Shown here one piece after another: positions 1 through 40,407 of a DNA stretch of 64,000 nt (position 1 is its first letter; the number at the start of each line of letters is the position of its first letter). The stretch comes from Anas platyrhynchos (taxonomy: Eukaryota > Chordata > Aves > Anseriformes > Anatidae). The stretch spans positions 17,757,501 to 17,821,500 of the forward strand of contig NC_092593.1 in assembly GCF_047663525.1 (NCBI RefSeq). The letters are read 5' to 3'. A program made the position numbers and the translations under genes. The notes under the pieces were generated by a model. That model saw only the letters and a list, made by a program, of their open reading frames with translations, was not told the origin of the DNA and did no database searches.

Positions 1-2551
1 GCTTGTTTTTCACACTAGTTGTTTAATACTCACAGAATTAAACTATTAAAAGGTTCTTTCTTGCCTTACTGGGAAAGAAATAAACACTATAGCGGTCAGC
101 ATTTGCTTGTGTGTCCTATGTTCATGTTCAAATTGGTCCAATTGCAAGACAAAAAAGTCATGATAGCAATGGTTCTTATATTTTACACAGCAATATGTTA
201 TTTGATGCAATAAAGCTAAGATTTGCTCTACAACACTTTGCTGCCTTTTTTTATTACAGCTGCCCCTGTAAAACCGGGTTTCTTTGTTGAAACTGCTCTG
301 CTGTATTTCAACATCATCTTTTGTTCTATTAGCGTGACACTAGAACAGTATTTAAGATCCATTTAGACAATAGAAAGTGTCTCTTTGTGGAGTATTTCTC
401 ACTATTGATAGTGTAATTAATCGAGTCCACTACTTCTACAAATTTGAATAAATGTGAAATACTACAAATAAAGAGCAGTGCTCTAAAATGACACTTTAGT
501 TCACATTTAATCAGCAGGTATTTTAATAACATAATAAAATTGGCTAAATAATTGATACCAGTTCACACTAAGAGAAAGGTGGAGTAATATACCTAAAAGT
601 GTTAACAAATTTGCTAAAAGGCCTGAGTAGATAACACTTCAAGGCGTTAGTTTTTATCCTGTTAGAATGGCAAACGCCTTTAACACTTCGTCAACAAGGC
701 CTGCCCAAGTAAAGGGCTGCTTTTTATATTGGATTATCTTTTTAACTGTGGAACAAAAATTGTATAGTGAATAATTTTAATACCTCACCATAATCTTCTT
801 TTCTAATCTGAATGGAATTCCTTTTCCATTACAAGTCTTGGAAACACTTTTAAGCAAAAATAAAATGCATTGTAATAGTGTTAACATTACTGGTTGTTAA
901 TGAAATTGGGATTCAACCACTTTAAAACAACACAAGAATTTGGTTAGATTGTACACAAAGACTGGCCTTCAGGCAGCCGTTCACTGGACTGATGTGTATA
1001 GCTGATTTGGGATAAAAAATCCTTTTTCAGTAAGTAACACTACAACATTGTTCTTTGAGATTATTTTAAGAGCAGTCTTTAAATGTTAGTAATTACTGTA
1101 TTCTTCAGCTTATGCAGGAATGATTAGGAAAAAGATTATTCTCCTTGCTCTTTCTAAATCCCAAAATTTAGCTCAAATCCCAAAATTCAGCTCAAAGCTG
1201 TGGGCAGGCAGAAAGAAGGCAGCATGTTATTTTGCAGTGAGAAGGACAATCTTACGAAACTGTTGTGGGAGAAATGCATGACCTTTGAGTACCATAATGA
1301 AACCAAAAATACCAGCAGATCTTCTGCACTACAGATACAAACGCTTTCTTGTTTAGGTTTCTGACACCAGTTAATTTAATTTAGTACTCTGCTTCATGAG
1401 GATGGTGCTCCTTTGTTAAAGTTGGCAGGCAGTGAAGTTTATGAGCAGTGATAATAGCACATGCTGTGGAGGGTCAGCATAAAATACTTTGCCTCCATGT
1501 AGAGATTAGCTAATAGTCTTCCCCCCCCTCTCTTTTTTCATGATGAAGGAAATGAATAAATGTCTGTGGAGGACGAGCAGAAACAGGCCCAAGAAGTCTC
1601 CAGACCTGTAAAGTCAGTGGCTGCCATGTGCATGTGCTTACAGGAGCCGTGGTGCTCGCTCCAGCACCATCTTAGAACCTCGGCCCTTTGTGGAGAAGGA
1701 GGTGGTCAGAGTAGAAAGAAACCGCTTCCTGTTCCAAATGCCCTTTTTTTTTTTTTTTTTCAAATGGCATGTCTTAAAGCAAACTATTCAGAAGACCCAA
1801 GATACATTTTGTTGGGTTTGTCAGTTAGATCTTTAAAAGTTTTATGTTAAGAATCTTTAAAGAACTTTGGCCTTATAATATTCTGTAGAAGGATAAGCGT
1901 ATACCTGAACTATTTTGTGTGCCAGCTTACCTTTGGTAGGAAAATTAAAGGAAATTCAATCTACTGTGAAGTTAGGTCATGGACAAGTTTTGAACCTATA
2001 GACTTTTCCTCAAAATTCCTGAATCAGTACATCCGAATCAGCGCAGAAGTCTGAGAAGTTATTTTAACCTATAACCAGAACAAAGAATGGAATATTAATG
2101 TGAGAATAAATACATATGATTGGTACGCTGCAACAAGTTATTTTTTCTAATAATTACTTAGGAATTATAGTCTACAAGGAGAACAGAGTAGACAGAAAGG
2201 GAAATCATGAAGTCTTCACAAACAAGCAACTAGTTAATACACACTGTATTATATGAGCCTGGTAGCTAATAAATCAACACTATATTTGCATTGTCGATTA
2301 CAATTAGCTAATTTTTAAGTTTATTTATTGAACTGGATGAGAAGAGCTGGAGCTTTAATGTTTTTATGAACTAAGACGTGCTTAAAGTGCAACAGTAAAG
2401 TTTTCAGTTGCTGTCTACTAATGGTGTAGTCATTTTATTTGTGTATGCATATAGTTAAACTACATGTAGTGTGTAAAACTACATTTTTACATGCATGGTT
2501 ATGCTTAAACTACATGTAATGTGCAAAATAATAGAAATGAATGCTATGTCT

Positions 2552-2589
2552 TAAAAAAAAAAAAACAAAAAAAACACACACACACACAC
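2552..2589. repeat. Poly(A) and (CA)n microsatellite
   Basis: A run of A with a few C interruptions passes directly into about eight CA units. Confidence 0.8.
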
Positions 2590-4576
2590 TAGGCAAAGTT
2601 GGTTTATACCAGTGGAGTGTTCCCTTACGCATAAGCAATATTGCCTTTGCTGAAAATGAGTTGCTGGCTATGGGTGCTGGCAGGAGAACTTTACCATAAA
2701 GCAGTGTCTGTGTCTAAAACTTTCTAGAATGTTGAAAGGATCAATAGCAAGTATAATATTAAATACTTCTGGACTGTCATTACTGCAAGCCAAAATTTCA
2801 ATTCTCTAACAAGTACAGAAATAATGAGAGAGAAAGATTAGGAAGGACCACGTAAGGCTAATGCCCAGATTTTCTTCCTATCCTTGCTTAAGCTAACAGT
2901 ATTTTAGCTGCCTTGTTACAGAAACAAAGTGTAATAATATTTGTCTTTGTCTCCTCGCTCTAAGTGTTGACTCTACTGACTGATTTTAAATAGATTTAAA
3001 AATGGGAAAAGTTATGAAGAATAATTAAACTCTAACAAGTTGTGAACACAGGTGTCTGTGTAGGGGACAGAGACATGATTAATGCCTCAGCTGCAGGAAG
3101 GGTGTCAGTGTGATCTGCCATATTAACAGACATTAGAGAGTACATGCAGGAGAGCCAATTTAAATGTCATAATCTGTGGAATAAACTTCAGTTAAGTTCC
3201 TGAGTTTTGAGAAGCCAATCTCAAGCATGAACATTAGATTTTCAGAAATCGCGGCTTTTCAGCTTAAAAAAAAGTGAATGTTGAAATGCACTGCTTGCTT
3301 GCAGATAAAATCTAGGAAGAGAAGAAATCTAGGAGAAAATCTAGGAGAAATGTAGAATATTTATATGGTGATATCAAATATATAGTATATAACGTAGAAT
3401 ATATATGTGGTCATATGACAGTGTTAATGTTACAGTTCTTCCTCGTACAGAGCCAAGGTCACTTAATTTGTACTTTTGCAATCACTTCAGACTCTCTCTG
3501 GTGTAAAACTGGTAGAAAATTGGAAAAGAGCTTTATACATGTAGAAAGTTGTTATCGAACTATTTTTTTTTTTTAATTAAAAAAGTACCCTTATCTGTGT
3601 CTTCTTCTTTGTTGTGATTAAATGGAAATACAAGTCTTCATGCTTTCCAAGTATTAAGGGAAAAGAAGAAAATTTAGGATAAACTTTAAATGAAGCAGGA
3701 AAAATACACTTAAAAATGTAAAATTACATCTTTGGATGAAAAAAACACAGTACCAGAAAACAATTAGGTATTTTAAGCTTCACCAGCCAAGCACTTTGGT
3801 TGTAGTAGATTTGGACTAAGTGTTTTGGTGCCCCGTGCATCTGGTTCTGTGCAATGTTCTAATGAACTGCTTGTAAATTTTTCACTGTAAGAGTTATACA
3901 GTATATAACTGCGGAATCAAAGTTCTAATTGAGCTTTGCATAACGGCACCATTTATTTTCCTTCTTTAATTTAATGAGGAGCATCTTTCTTTCCCATACT
4001 CCATGGTTGCTTTGTAGCCATTACAAGTTTGTTCTGCATCACTTAGTGCAGAGATAACCTTTTGTCTTTTCATTGGAAATTTGCTGTACACAATTTGTTA
4101 ACAAAGTAATGAATGTACTGCTAATTGGCTGTAATGAGGTAAGCTGATACGGAATTCTGTATGTAAGAGCAATATGTCTCGTGCTCTTCAAGAAGGGGAC
4201 AGTTAAACTGCTGCCTCCTGTGTTTTTCATTTTCAGCAGTACAGAGAACCTGTTTCAACCAATCATTCACACCTGGGACAGTTGTGCTAATTTTTAAATA
4301 ACTACTCGTAAGGCAAAGAGCAAAGTATTTTGTTCACAGCTTTTCCACCTAGGGATCGGAGGTCCGTTTTTTCTCTCACTGTACCAGTGCATCTGCAAAG
4401 TACTCCCATAGCCTTTATCTGCAAGTCCTCTTTAGCTGAAAGCTGATGAAGCAAAGGGAAATTGCTGTTTGTGTTGGTGCCAGTTAATCATGCTAGCCCA
4501 GCAGCATTTACATTCACACCACTGTAAGAAACACATAGTTAATTGGAGAACTGGCCATATTTTACAGCTGACGAAG

Positions 4577-4599
4577 GTTAGCTTTGCGGCAAAGCTGAC
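4577..4599. repeat. Short inverted repeat, 11-1-11 with one mismatch
   Basis: GTTAGCTTTGC and GCAAAGCTGAC flank a single G. The inner eight bases of each arm match perfectly. It sits about 380 bases upstream of a PSMD14 exon, in a stretch without simple repeats. Confidence 0.7.
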
Positions 4600-4981
4600 T
4601 AATGGAAACTTAATCCGACTGTTAGCCTGTATGTCTTGTAACAGGTTTGTACCCAGTGCAATACTTGCCAGTTTTTTACGTGACTGATTCTGATAAGATT
4701 GCTGTTTAGGCTGGTATTGTTCTAGGGATGGGGGAGACGGGATGGAGGCTAAGTGTTTTTTTTTATTGCAAAATAGGTTAGTGTAGGAAGGTGCTGTAAA
4801 GAAGCATTTGGGGCTTGCGCGTGCTTTTTTTTTTTGTTTGTAAGAACTGCATCCAGCACACAAATTCCCAATCTTACGTGCATTTTTCTTTAAGTTTCAT
4901 AATGTGGAACACTAAAGGAAATGTTTAGGAACAGCTGTAACAAATGTAAAGAAAATACTTGATTATTTATTCTTTTCATAG

Positions 4982-28948
<23,967 letters not shown>

Positions 28949-29275
28949 CCATTTTACTGTTTGTGATGCTTTCTGTGTATATTTGTTTATCGTTTCTAAT
29001 ACTCACAAAACAGAGACTGCTGAGGCTATATTTGATTAAACAGAGACATCTGACTTCATTTGCAGTCTAAGTGCAGCTCAATAACACCTTTCAGTCTCTA
29101 ATTGTGCAGTTGCTTCATTTTTTTATGTCAGGGTCTTTACAGACTCCAAATAATTCAAGAACACGATGTGTGCAAAAATGTATTACATTTTCATTTAATA
29201 TTTTGGGAGAAAAATCAGTAGTACACATATATTTTGATTGTTGCAACATAATAAAAGTACATTTACAAGCCTGTC
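28949..29275 (+). other. PSMD14: PSMD14 3' UTR (proximal form)
   Basis: AT-rich, non-coding sequence from the stop codon to a presumed cleavage site about 20 bases after the AATAAA at 29250-29255. A T/G-rich stretch and a G run (29282-29317) follow, as expected of a downstream cleavage element. A longer form ending after the AATAAA at 29679 is possible. Confidence 0.6.
29250..29255 (+). promoter_or_regulatory. PSMD14: PSMD14 poly(A) signal AATAAA
   Basis: Canonical hexamer 302 bases after the PSMD14 stop codon, followed about 30 bases later by TTTTTTGTG and a G-rich tract. It is the first AATAAA after the stop codon. Confidence 0.65.
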
Positions 29276-29305
29276 AAGTTCTGGAAGGCCTTTTTTGTGA
29301 AAGTG

Positions 29306-29317
29306 GGGGGGGGGGGG
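29306..29317. repeat. Poly(G) run
   Basis: At least a dozen consecutive G just after the proximal PSMD14 poly(A) region. It may act as a pause or termination aid; this is inference. Confidence 0.7.
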
Positions 29318-29678
29318 AAGAGGGGAATCAATGGTGTAGGAAAAGTGCTGGTAAAACATATTTGTATCCACTGTAGAACTACTGAGATGTTAGTTGCTAG
29401 GACAGCAAAAAATCTCTAATGAAATTTGGCTTCCATTGATTGCCAAATACTCTTTTTAAGATTTTATATATACATATATACACACATATATAAAAGCGCT
29501 GAATTCCAAGGATATACAAAAAGCAAGTGCTGAAAATTATGATGACAGCTCCCTTTCAATATTATTCAAGCTGTAATATCCACAGAAGACAATTGACCTT
29601 AAGAAAATGAATTCAGTTATGCTGATAACTGAATCACACAACTCTCACCAGCAGTGTCATAAATAGCACTATTCTGAG

Positions 29679-29684
29679 AATAAA
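29679..29684 (+). promoter_or_regulatory. Possible distal PSMD14 poly(A) signal AATAAA
   Basis: A second canonical hexamer 731 bases after the stop codon. The GT-rich support downstream is weaker than for the proximal one, so use is uncertain. Confidence 0.3.
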
Positions 29685-31079
29685 CATTAAAGTGATGGGG
29701 GCTGCTGTAGGGTTATATGAACCCTCCCTCCTGTGAAAGAGGAGGTACATAAGATACAGATATATGGAAGGAGTCCCAACTGCAACGTGACATTTTAAAC
29801 CTTTTCCATGGACTAGAAATGCTTACGGAAGGGCAGGTGGGTTGGCTGCTTGGTTTTAAGCAGACAAAGCCAAGTAACTGTGGTTGGGGAGTGACTGGGT
29901 TTTGGGCAGGGGTTGGGGGGTGCGTTTTAAGTATTGGAGGTGCTTAGGCAGATTTGATTCTTTTGTCTGGGTGGAAGTGCTCTTTCTGTATCACTCATTC
30001 ACAATATCTTAGTTGCTGGATTTTTTTTTTAACTGCAACAGTTGTGACAGATAAATAGTTTAGAACTCATCTTTGTGTTAAAGATTTTAATTTATTTGAC
30101 TTATTTGCATCATAAACAAATGGACCATAAATTTATGTCTTATTGTCCACATTGTACCCAGTACTTTCCTATTTATTTGTTCATTACCATTCAAACATTT
30201 TCTTTTGTTTGGAATTTCTTATTTAGGCCTTCTACCATTTTAAAATAACTCTCTCTCAAAGTATATTTAGTGTGCATTTACTTCAGAGGGGAACATGCAG
30301 ATTTTTGCAGCTGCCCTCCTTATGGCCTTCCCTCTGCCCCCACAGTAGGCAGCAGAGTATCAGACTGGGAAAATGGAGACGTACCAAACCATGTTTGATC
30401 TGCCTGCAGTTAAGATAAGTGGAAATGTTTCTGGCTGTTTGCGCCGAAAACCAGTGTATCACTGAGGAAGGTTGTATTTGGGCCCTGCCATTGTCCAGTA
30501 TATGCTTCCCTGCTGCACCTTGCGGAAAGACAGGGCAGGAGCTGAAGGGAGCCCGCAGCGGAGCTTTGCATCCCTGTGCTCCTGTATCACCAGGAGAGAC
30601 ACAGATATTTGGGGGGGTCATAGGTAACATGGCACTGCGGAACTGGCAAGGAGCTATCGCAGTGCTGCAGTGTACGCATGCGAGAAAGGCCAGTGCAAGC
30701 TGAGAGCCAAAACAGTAAGTTGCACATTTTTCTAAATTTATTTTAACAAATGTACATCTTATGGAGGATAGCTGAAGGAAAGCTGCTGGAGATGTGGATC
30801 TCCTTAGTATGAGCTTGTGCTGTAATAGCCTGCTTTCTATCCAGTTCTTGGTTTGACTTGGAGGCACAATTTTCCATTTACTAAGATGTTTCATGAATAA
30901 TCAAAAGGCTGGGTTTTGGGGCATCTTATTTTTGTTCAGTCCTTTAGGAGCTACACAGAGGGATTTGGAAGCGTGCACACATGCTGTAAGCTGAAAAGCA
31001 GCAGCCCATATACCATCCTGGAGGAAGAAAGGTTTTCAAGCAGCCACCTTCTGAGCCTCCAGCCGCAGCGGAGCAGACC

Positions 31080-31930
31080 TTCATTAGCAGCTTGACCCCT
31101 CATCACCTGTCAGCGCGAAGGATGGGCATATTGTATTAGCAAACCTCTCCTTCTTTCCATGACGATTCTGTAACACCACCTGCCATTGCATATCCCCCTA
31201 TTATACCAGTTTAGGAGTTGTGCACTGAAGATTTTTGGCATATATTAACACTTCCATGTGATTGGCAGTACACCACTGAATTCATTGCAGCTCTGCATGT
31301 ATATGGGTGTAGCAACATAATTCAGGGCAGCGTTTCCCAGGGTTTAGCTGTGTTTCGACCCATCTCCCGCCCATGTATCTAAATCCATTACCTTTTTATC
31401 GGTTTCAAGCAGAGAAATGCAAGGGTGGGCATGCTGGTGAAACAAGTGTCAGAAACAGTAGTTAGGGCTGATATTGATAAAACTATTTTCTTAGCACTGA
31501 AAGGAGAAGGTAGAGTATGGGAAGTTGCCCGCGCTGTACCATGAGCCTGCGAGTACGCTTACCTCCTCGCGTTTTGCCTAACAAAGGATTTTATTAGAAT
31601 AATTTCCATGCAGAGGCTGTGTATGCCGGCCTCCTTGAAACACCACATCATTGAACTAGCGCACAGTTTTAAGCAACAGAAAAATTACAAAACGGCTGTG
31701 AGATTTGGGAGCATTGAAATACGCATTCTGACAAGCCAGCCTGCTTTCTGCCTTCTCTGGATTTGACTTTGCGAAGTTTCGGCCTGGCTTCAGCTGATTA
31801 CGTGTCGGGCTTGATTTTATTATGAGGTGGTCGGGGCCGCGCTAACCGTGAGCGGAATTGGAAGCCGGCTGCTGGTGTCAAGTGGAAAGAGGTGTGCCCC
31901 GTGACATACCTCAGGTCCACATCGCTAAGG
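31080..31930. promoter_or_regulatory. Candidate TBR1 upstream regulatory block
   Basis: Unique sequence with no simple repeats, containing CACCTGTCAG (E-box plus TALE-like word), TTTTTATCGG, ATTAGAATAATTT and, at 31890-31897, AGGTGTGC, which is one base from the T-box half-site AGGTGTGA. Its position directly upstream of the TBR1 CpG island supports a regulatory role, but function is inferred. Confidence 0.4.
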
Positions 31931-31977
31931 GGAAAACACTATGAAAAATGAAACAGGAGAGCTCCTCCCGGAGAGGG

Positions 31978-32011
<34 letters not shown>
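31978..32011. repeat. Poly(A) tract, 34 bases
   Basis: Uninterrupted run of A at the upstream edge of the TBR1 CpG island, followed by a short GA-rich stretch. Confidence 0.9.
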
Positions 32012-32014
<3 letters not shown>

Positions 32015-32039
32015 AGAAAAAAAACGGGTGATTCTGGAA

Positions 32040-32800
32040 ACTCATCATCTCGCCTGGGAAGGGGCACGGCGGGCGGCGGGGAGGCGGGCGGCCGAGTGCC
32101 CGGCGCGGGGCTCGCTGCGGGCCGCGCCGGGGCTCCCCCCGCTGAGGGCCGGCGCTCGCCGCCCCCCGGAGATCGGGGGCCTCGCCCCCTCCCCTAAGCC
32201 CCGGGGAGCTCGGCTCGGCCCTTACGGGGCTGCCCCCGGGCCCCGGGGCTGCTCCCGCCGCCGGCCTCGATCGGCTCGCTGAGGGAGGGCCGTGGCGGCG
32301 CCGCTGCCGCGAGGCGAGGCAGCGGGTGACAAATGTATTACAAAAGCGCTCTCCCCTCCCAGCGCTGTCTGTGGGACTGAGTCACTGAGGGAAAACAGAC
32401 ACCGAGTGGAAAGCGATCCGGACCGGAGGGACGCCTTCTCCGCTGTGTTGCTGACGATCTGCGGCATTACAGCGCCCTGCTAAAATATTTATTTACGGGG
32501 GACCCGCAGACAGCACGCCAGGGCAGCGCGGCCGCTGCTTACTGCGCAACTTCCAAGGGGAGACCCGCGGCCGCCGCGCTGGGGGCTCGGGAGGGGCGGG
32601 GGGCGCTCGCACTGACGGGGGGCTCCCGGCGAGGGGCTCCGGGCTCTCGGTGAGGGGCTCCCGGTCCCCGGTCGCCCCCGGCAGCGGGGCGAGCGCGGTG
32701 CCGCCCGGGTGAGCTGAGGGCAGCGGCGCCCGGCCCCGCCGGCGGCCCCCGGACCCCCCCAGCCCGGCCCTCCCCCGGCACCCAGAGGCGGGAGACAGGC
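32040..32800. promoter_or_regulatory. CpG island upstream of TBR1
   Basis: Strongly GC-rich and CpG-dense, including many GGCGG, GCCGCC and CCCCGG words. It begins sharply after the AT-rich spacer. Long open frames on both strands here reflect composition. CpG islands of this kind cover many developmental regulators. Confidence 0.8.
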
Positions 32801-32855
32801 GCGCGAGTATTTAGAGAAACGCGGGGCTTTTGCTTTATTTTGCAGCCGTAGTCAA

Positions 32856-32890
32856 AAATAAATAAATAAATAAAATAAATGAAAAATAAA
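32856..32890. repeat. (AAAT)n-like simple repeat
   Basis: A run of AAAT/AAATA units between the CpG island and the presumed TBR1 leader. Confidence 0.8.
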
Positions 32891-32893
32891 AAT

Positions 32894-32900
32894 TATAAAA
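32894..32900 (+). promoter_or_regulatory. TATA-like element TATAAAA
   Basis: TATAAAA lies 463 bases before the TBR1 start codon. If it is used, transcription would begin near 32925. The surrounding A/T-rich low-complexity sequence makes a chance match likely. Confidence 0.3.
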
Positions 32901-33029
32901 AAATGCTGGAAAGGTCACATAATAATGAGCTCTTACAGCAAACACACTCTTCCCTTCCCCCTTCGCCTTCCTTCTATCTCACAATAAAATCATCTCCTTC
33001 AATTTGCCATGATCGTCGCGACCAGGAGC

Positions 33030-33171
33030 CAGGTGATTATCCTAATTAATGTCTATCTAATTAAATTACTGTCAGCGGTTAACCAATGGCAGAAGCCGTT
33101 TCATCCTCTCCGCAAGCAGCAAGATCAAAAGTGAGTCTTTCCTGATTGCTGCATAGTGTCAATTGGCCAAT
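33030..33171. promoter_or_regulatory. TBR1: TBR1 promoter-proximal E-box, homeodomain and CCAAT cluster
   Basis: In 140 bases there are an E-box CAGGTG (33030-33035), two homeodomain TAATTA cores (33043-33048, 33058-33063), a CCAAT (33083-33087) and the palindrome ATTGGCCAAT (33162-33171), which holds two facing CCAAT boxes as bound by NF-Y. CCAAT boxes usually lie 60-100 bases before a start site, so a start near 33230-33260 is an alternative to the TATA-like option. These are motif matches only. Confidence 0.45.
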
Positions 33172-33189
33172 CTCTTCTCCCAGGGAAGG

Positions 33190-33219
<30 letters not shown>
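33190..33219. repeat. Poly(A) tract, 30 bases
   Basis: Uninterrupted run of A, 137 bases before the TBR1 start codon. Confidence 0.9.
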
Positions 33220-33225
<6 letters not shown>

Positions 33226-33250
33226 CAAACGTTTGGGAAGCATTTGGTGG

Positions 33251-38844
<5,594 letters not shown>

Positions 38845-39970
38845 GCGCGGCCCGCCGCCGGCCCCGCCGTCCTTTTGCACAATAACTCCTCCGCGGTTAG
38901 CGCACTGACCCCCGCCCCTAGCTGCCCCATCCGTTCCCCCGGCCCGGCCCGGCTCGGCACGGCCCGGCCCGGCGGGGAGGCGGGCAGGGAGGCAGGCAGG
39001 AGGCCGAGCCGCCCTCCCCGCCCGCCCCGCGAGGCCCGGCGGAGCCCCGGGGCGCGGACGGCCCCGCCGCGGGCGCCCCCCCCGCGCCTCCGAGCCCCGC
39101 CGGTCAGTAGGATGTGTAGACTCTCTCCAGCCGTACAGCGCTTCCTTCCTTTTACCACGGATGGATACTAGGGGATGGTAGTAATAGTGGGGAAAAAGAG
39201 CCTGTGAAATGCCTGTACATAGGGTTCTAATTTATTACTTTCCTTTGGGTTTGTTTCCTATTTGTTCGGATTCTTTTTTTTTCCTTTCTCTTTACTTTTG
39301 TTTTCACTGTTAAGTCGCAAAACTTAGATCTTGTTTAAATCCCCTCACTCTCCCCCCGCCTCCCCTCCCCAGGTGAACACTCCTTCTAAACGCCTCTGGA
39401 AATGCTGAGCGCCCCGTAGCCGTACAGCGAGTAATGGGTTTCTCACTTTCCCCGCAATTCCTCGCATGAAATAATTACGCACTGCCCTGGGCTAACACAG
39501 CTACGGAATAGCTGAGCTTTCCCTTCAAAAGACCAGAAATACGTCTCGTAGGAAAGTCGATTAAAGTAGCATGACGCCTTCCAAAAGCAAAATTAACTGC
39601 CTCTGTATTTTTTTCTTTAAAAGGAATAGCTCGACATCAGCAATATTATTATTTTTGTGGTATTCCCTCCCCCCCCATCGCCCCCAAGTGCCAAATCCAT
39701 TACTGGTCCCTGCAGGTGCCAAATATGCTGACAAACTCTTTTCAAATTTCTTTGCAGTTTTTCCCCTCTTTCTTTATATTGCTGTAAATCTTTGTAATGA
39801 ATAATCTAAAAAAGAAAAAAAAAAGAAAAAAAAAAAGATATAGACGACTGAATTGTTGGTAACCATAGTGTAGTCCAGTGAAGATGAATTGTGAGTTGTA
39901 TATTTTACTGCATTTAGTTTTGGAATTGACTTTTTCATAAAGTAGCTAACCGAGATCTGACTTCCTGGGG

Positions 39971-39976
39971 AATAAA
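39971..39976 (+). promoter_or_regulatory. TBR1: Possible proximal TBR1 poly(A) signal
   Basis: AATAAA 1127 bases after the stop codon. Downstream GT-rich sequence is modest. Confidence 0.35.
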
Positions 39977-40383
39977 GTGCACATCGAAAGTAAGAGCGCT
40001 CTTTCCTGTAAACCTCTGATTCTGGCAGTGACGGAGAAGTAATATCCCTCCAGGTCTCCCCCCCGGCGAAGCAGAATAGTAAGTCTTCGAATTTTGAGTA
40101 GCAAATCTATACGATTAACGCATTTTTATATGAAACACAACTGCAAACTGAAATATGCATCGGGCTAAATATTCAGTCTAGGTTACACTCGACGGGGAAG
40201 TTTCCTAATAGAAATTCAGGGTCATAAACGTGTGTATATTTTTGACTCTTCTGTAAATCGAATGTTGTGATTTTTATATTTGTTCTGTTATGTCCGTGGA
40301 ACTGAATAATTTATACAAGTACCTGCTCCATTGAGAAATGTTTCGGTTTTTGCCCGTTTGTATCGTCTGTGTATAACAAGTAA

Positions 40384-40389
40384 AATAAA
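40384..40389 (+). promoter_or_regulatory. TBR1: TBR1 poly(A) signal AATAAA
   Basis: The last AATAAA before composition changes to CpG island, preceded by a T/G-rich stretch (TTTGTATCGTCTGTGTATAA). It is the best candidate for the main transcript end. Confidence 0.65.
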
Positions 40390-40407
40390 CCTGGCAAAAC
40401 GCTCACC

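Larger units (their letters stand above)
1..4981 (+). other. PSMD14 intron (left end outside window)
   Basis: AT-rich non-coding DNA before the first PSMD14 exon in view. It holds homopolymer runs (poly-T 1744-1760), a short A/CA tract (2552-2589) and scattered chance ORFs, none with recognisable protein features. At 4266-4274 it carries TTCACACCT, a perfect T-box half-site, and at 4577-4599 a near-perfect inverted repeat. No exon or RNA gene was recognised. Confidence 0.85.
29276..32039. other. PSMD14-TBR1 intergenic spacer
   Basis: About 2.8 kb of non-coding DNA between the proximal PSMD14 3' end and the TBR1 5' CpG island. The first half is ordinary AT-rich sequence. The block 31080-31930 is repeat-free and rich in E-box, TALE-like and T-box-like words. 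A 203-codon open frame on the minus strand (30283-30894) has no recognisable protein features. Confidence 0.75.

Noticed and set aside
4432..4863. 143-codon minus-strand open frame in a PSMD14 intron
   Set aside because: No family resemblance. It is rich in Lys/Gln/Ser from A/T-rich sequence and lies antisense inside an intron.
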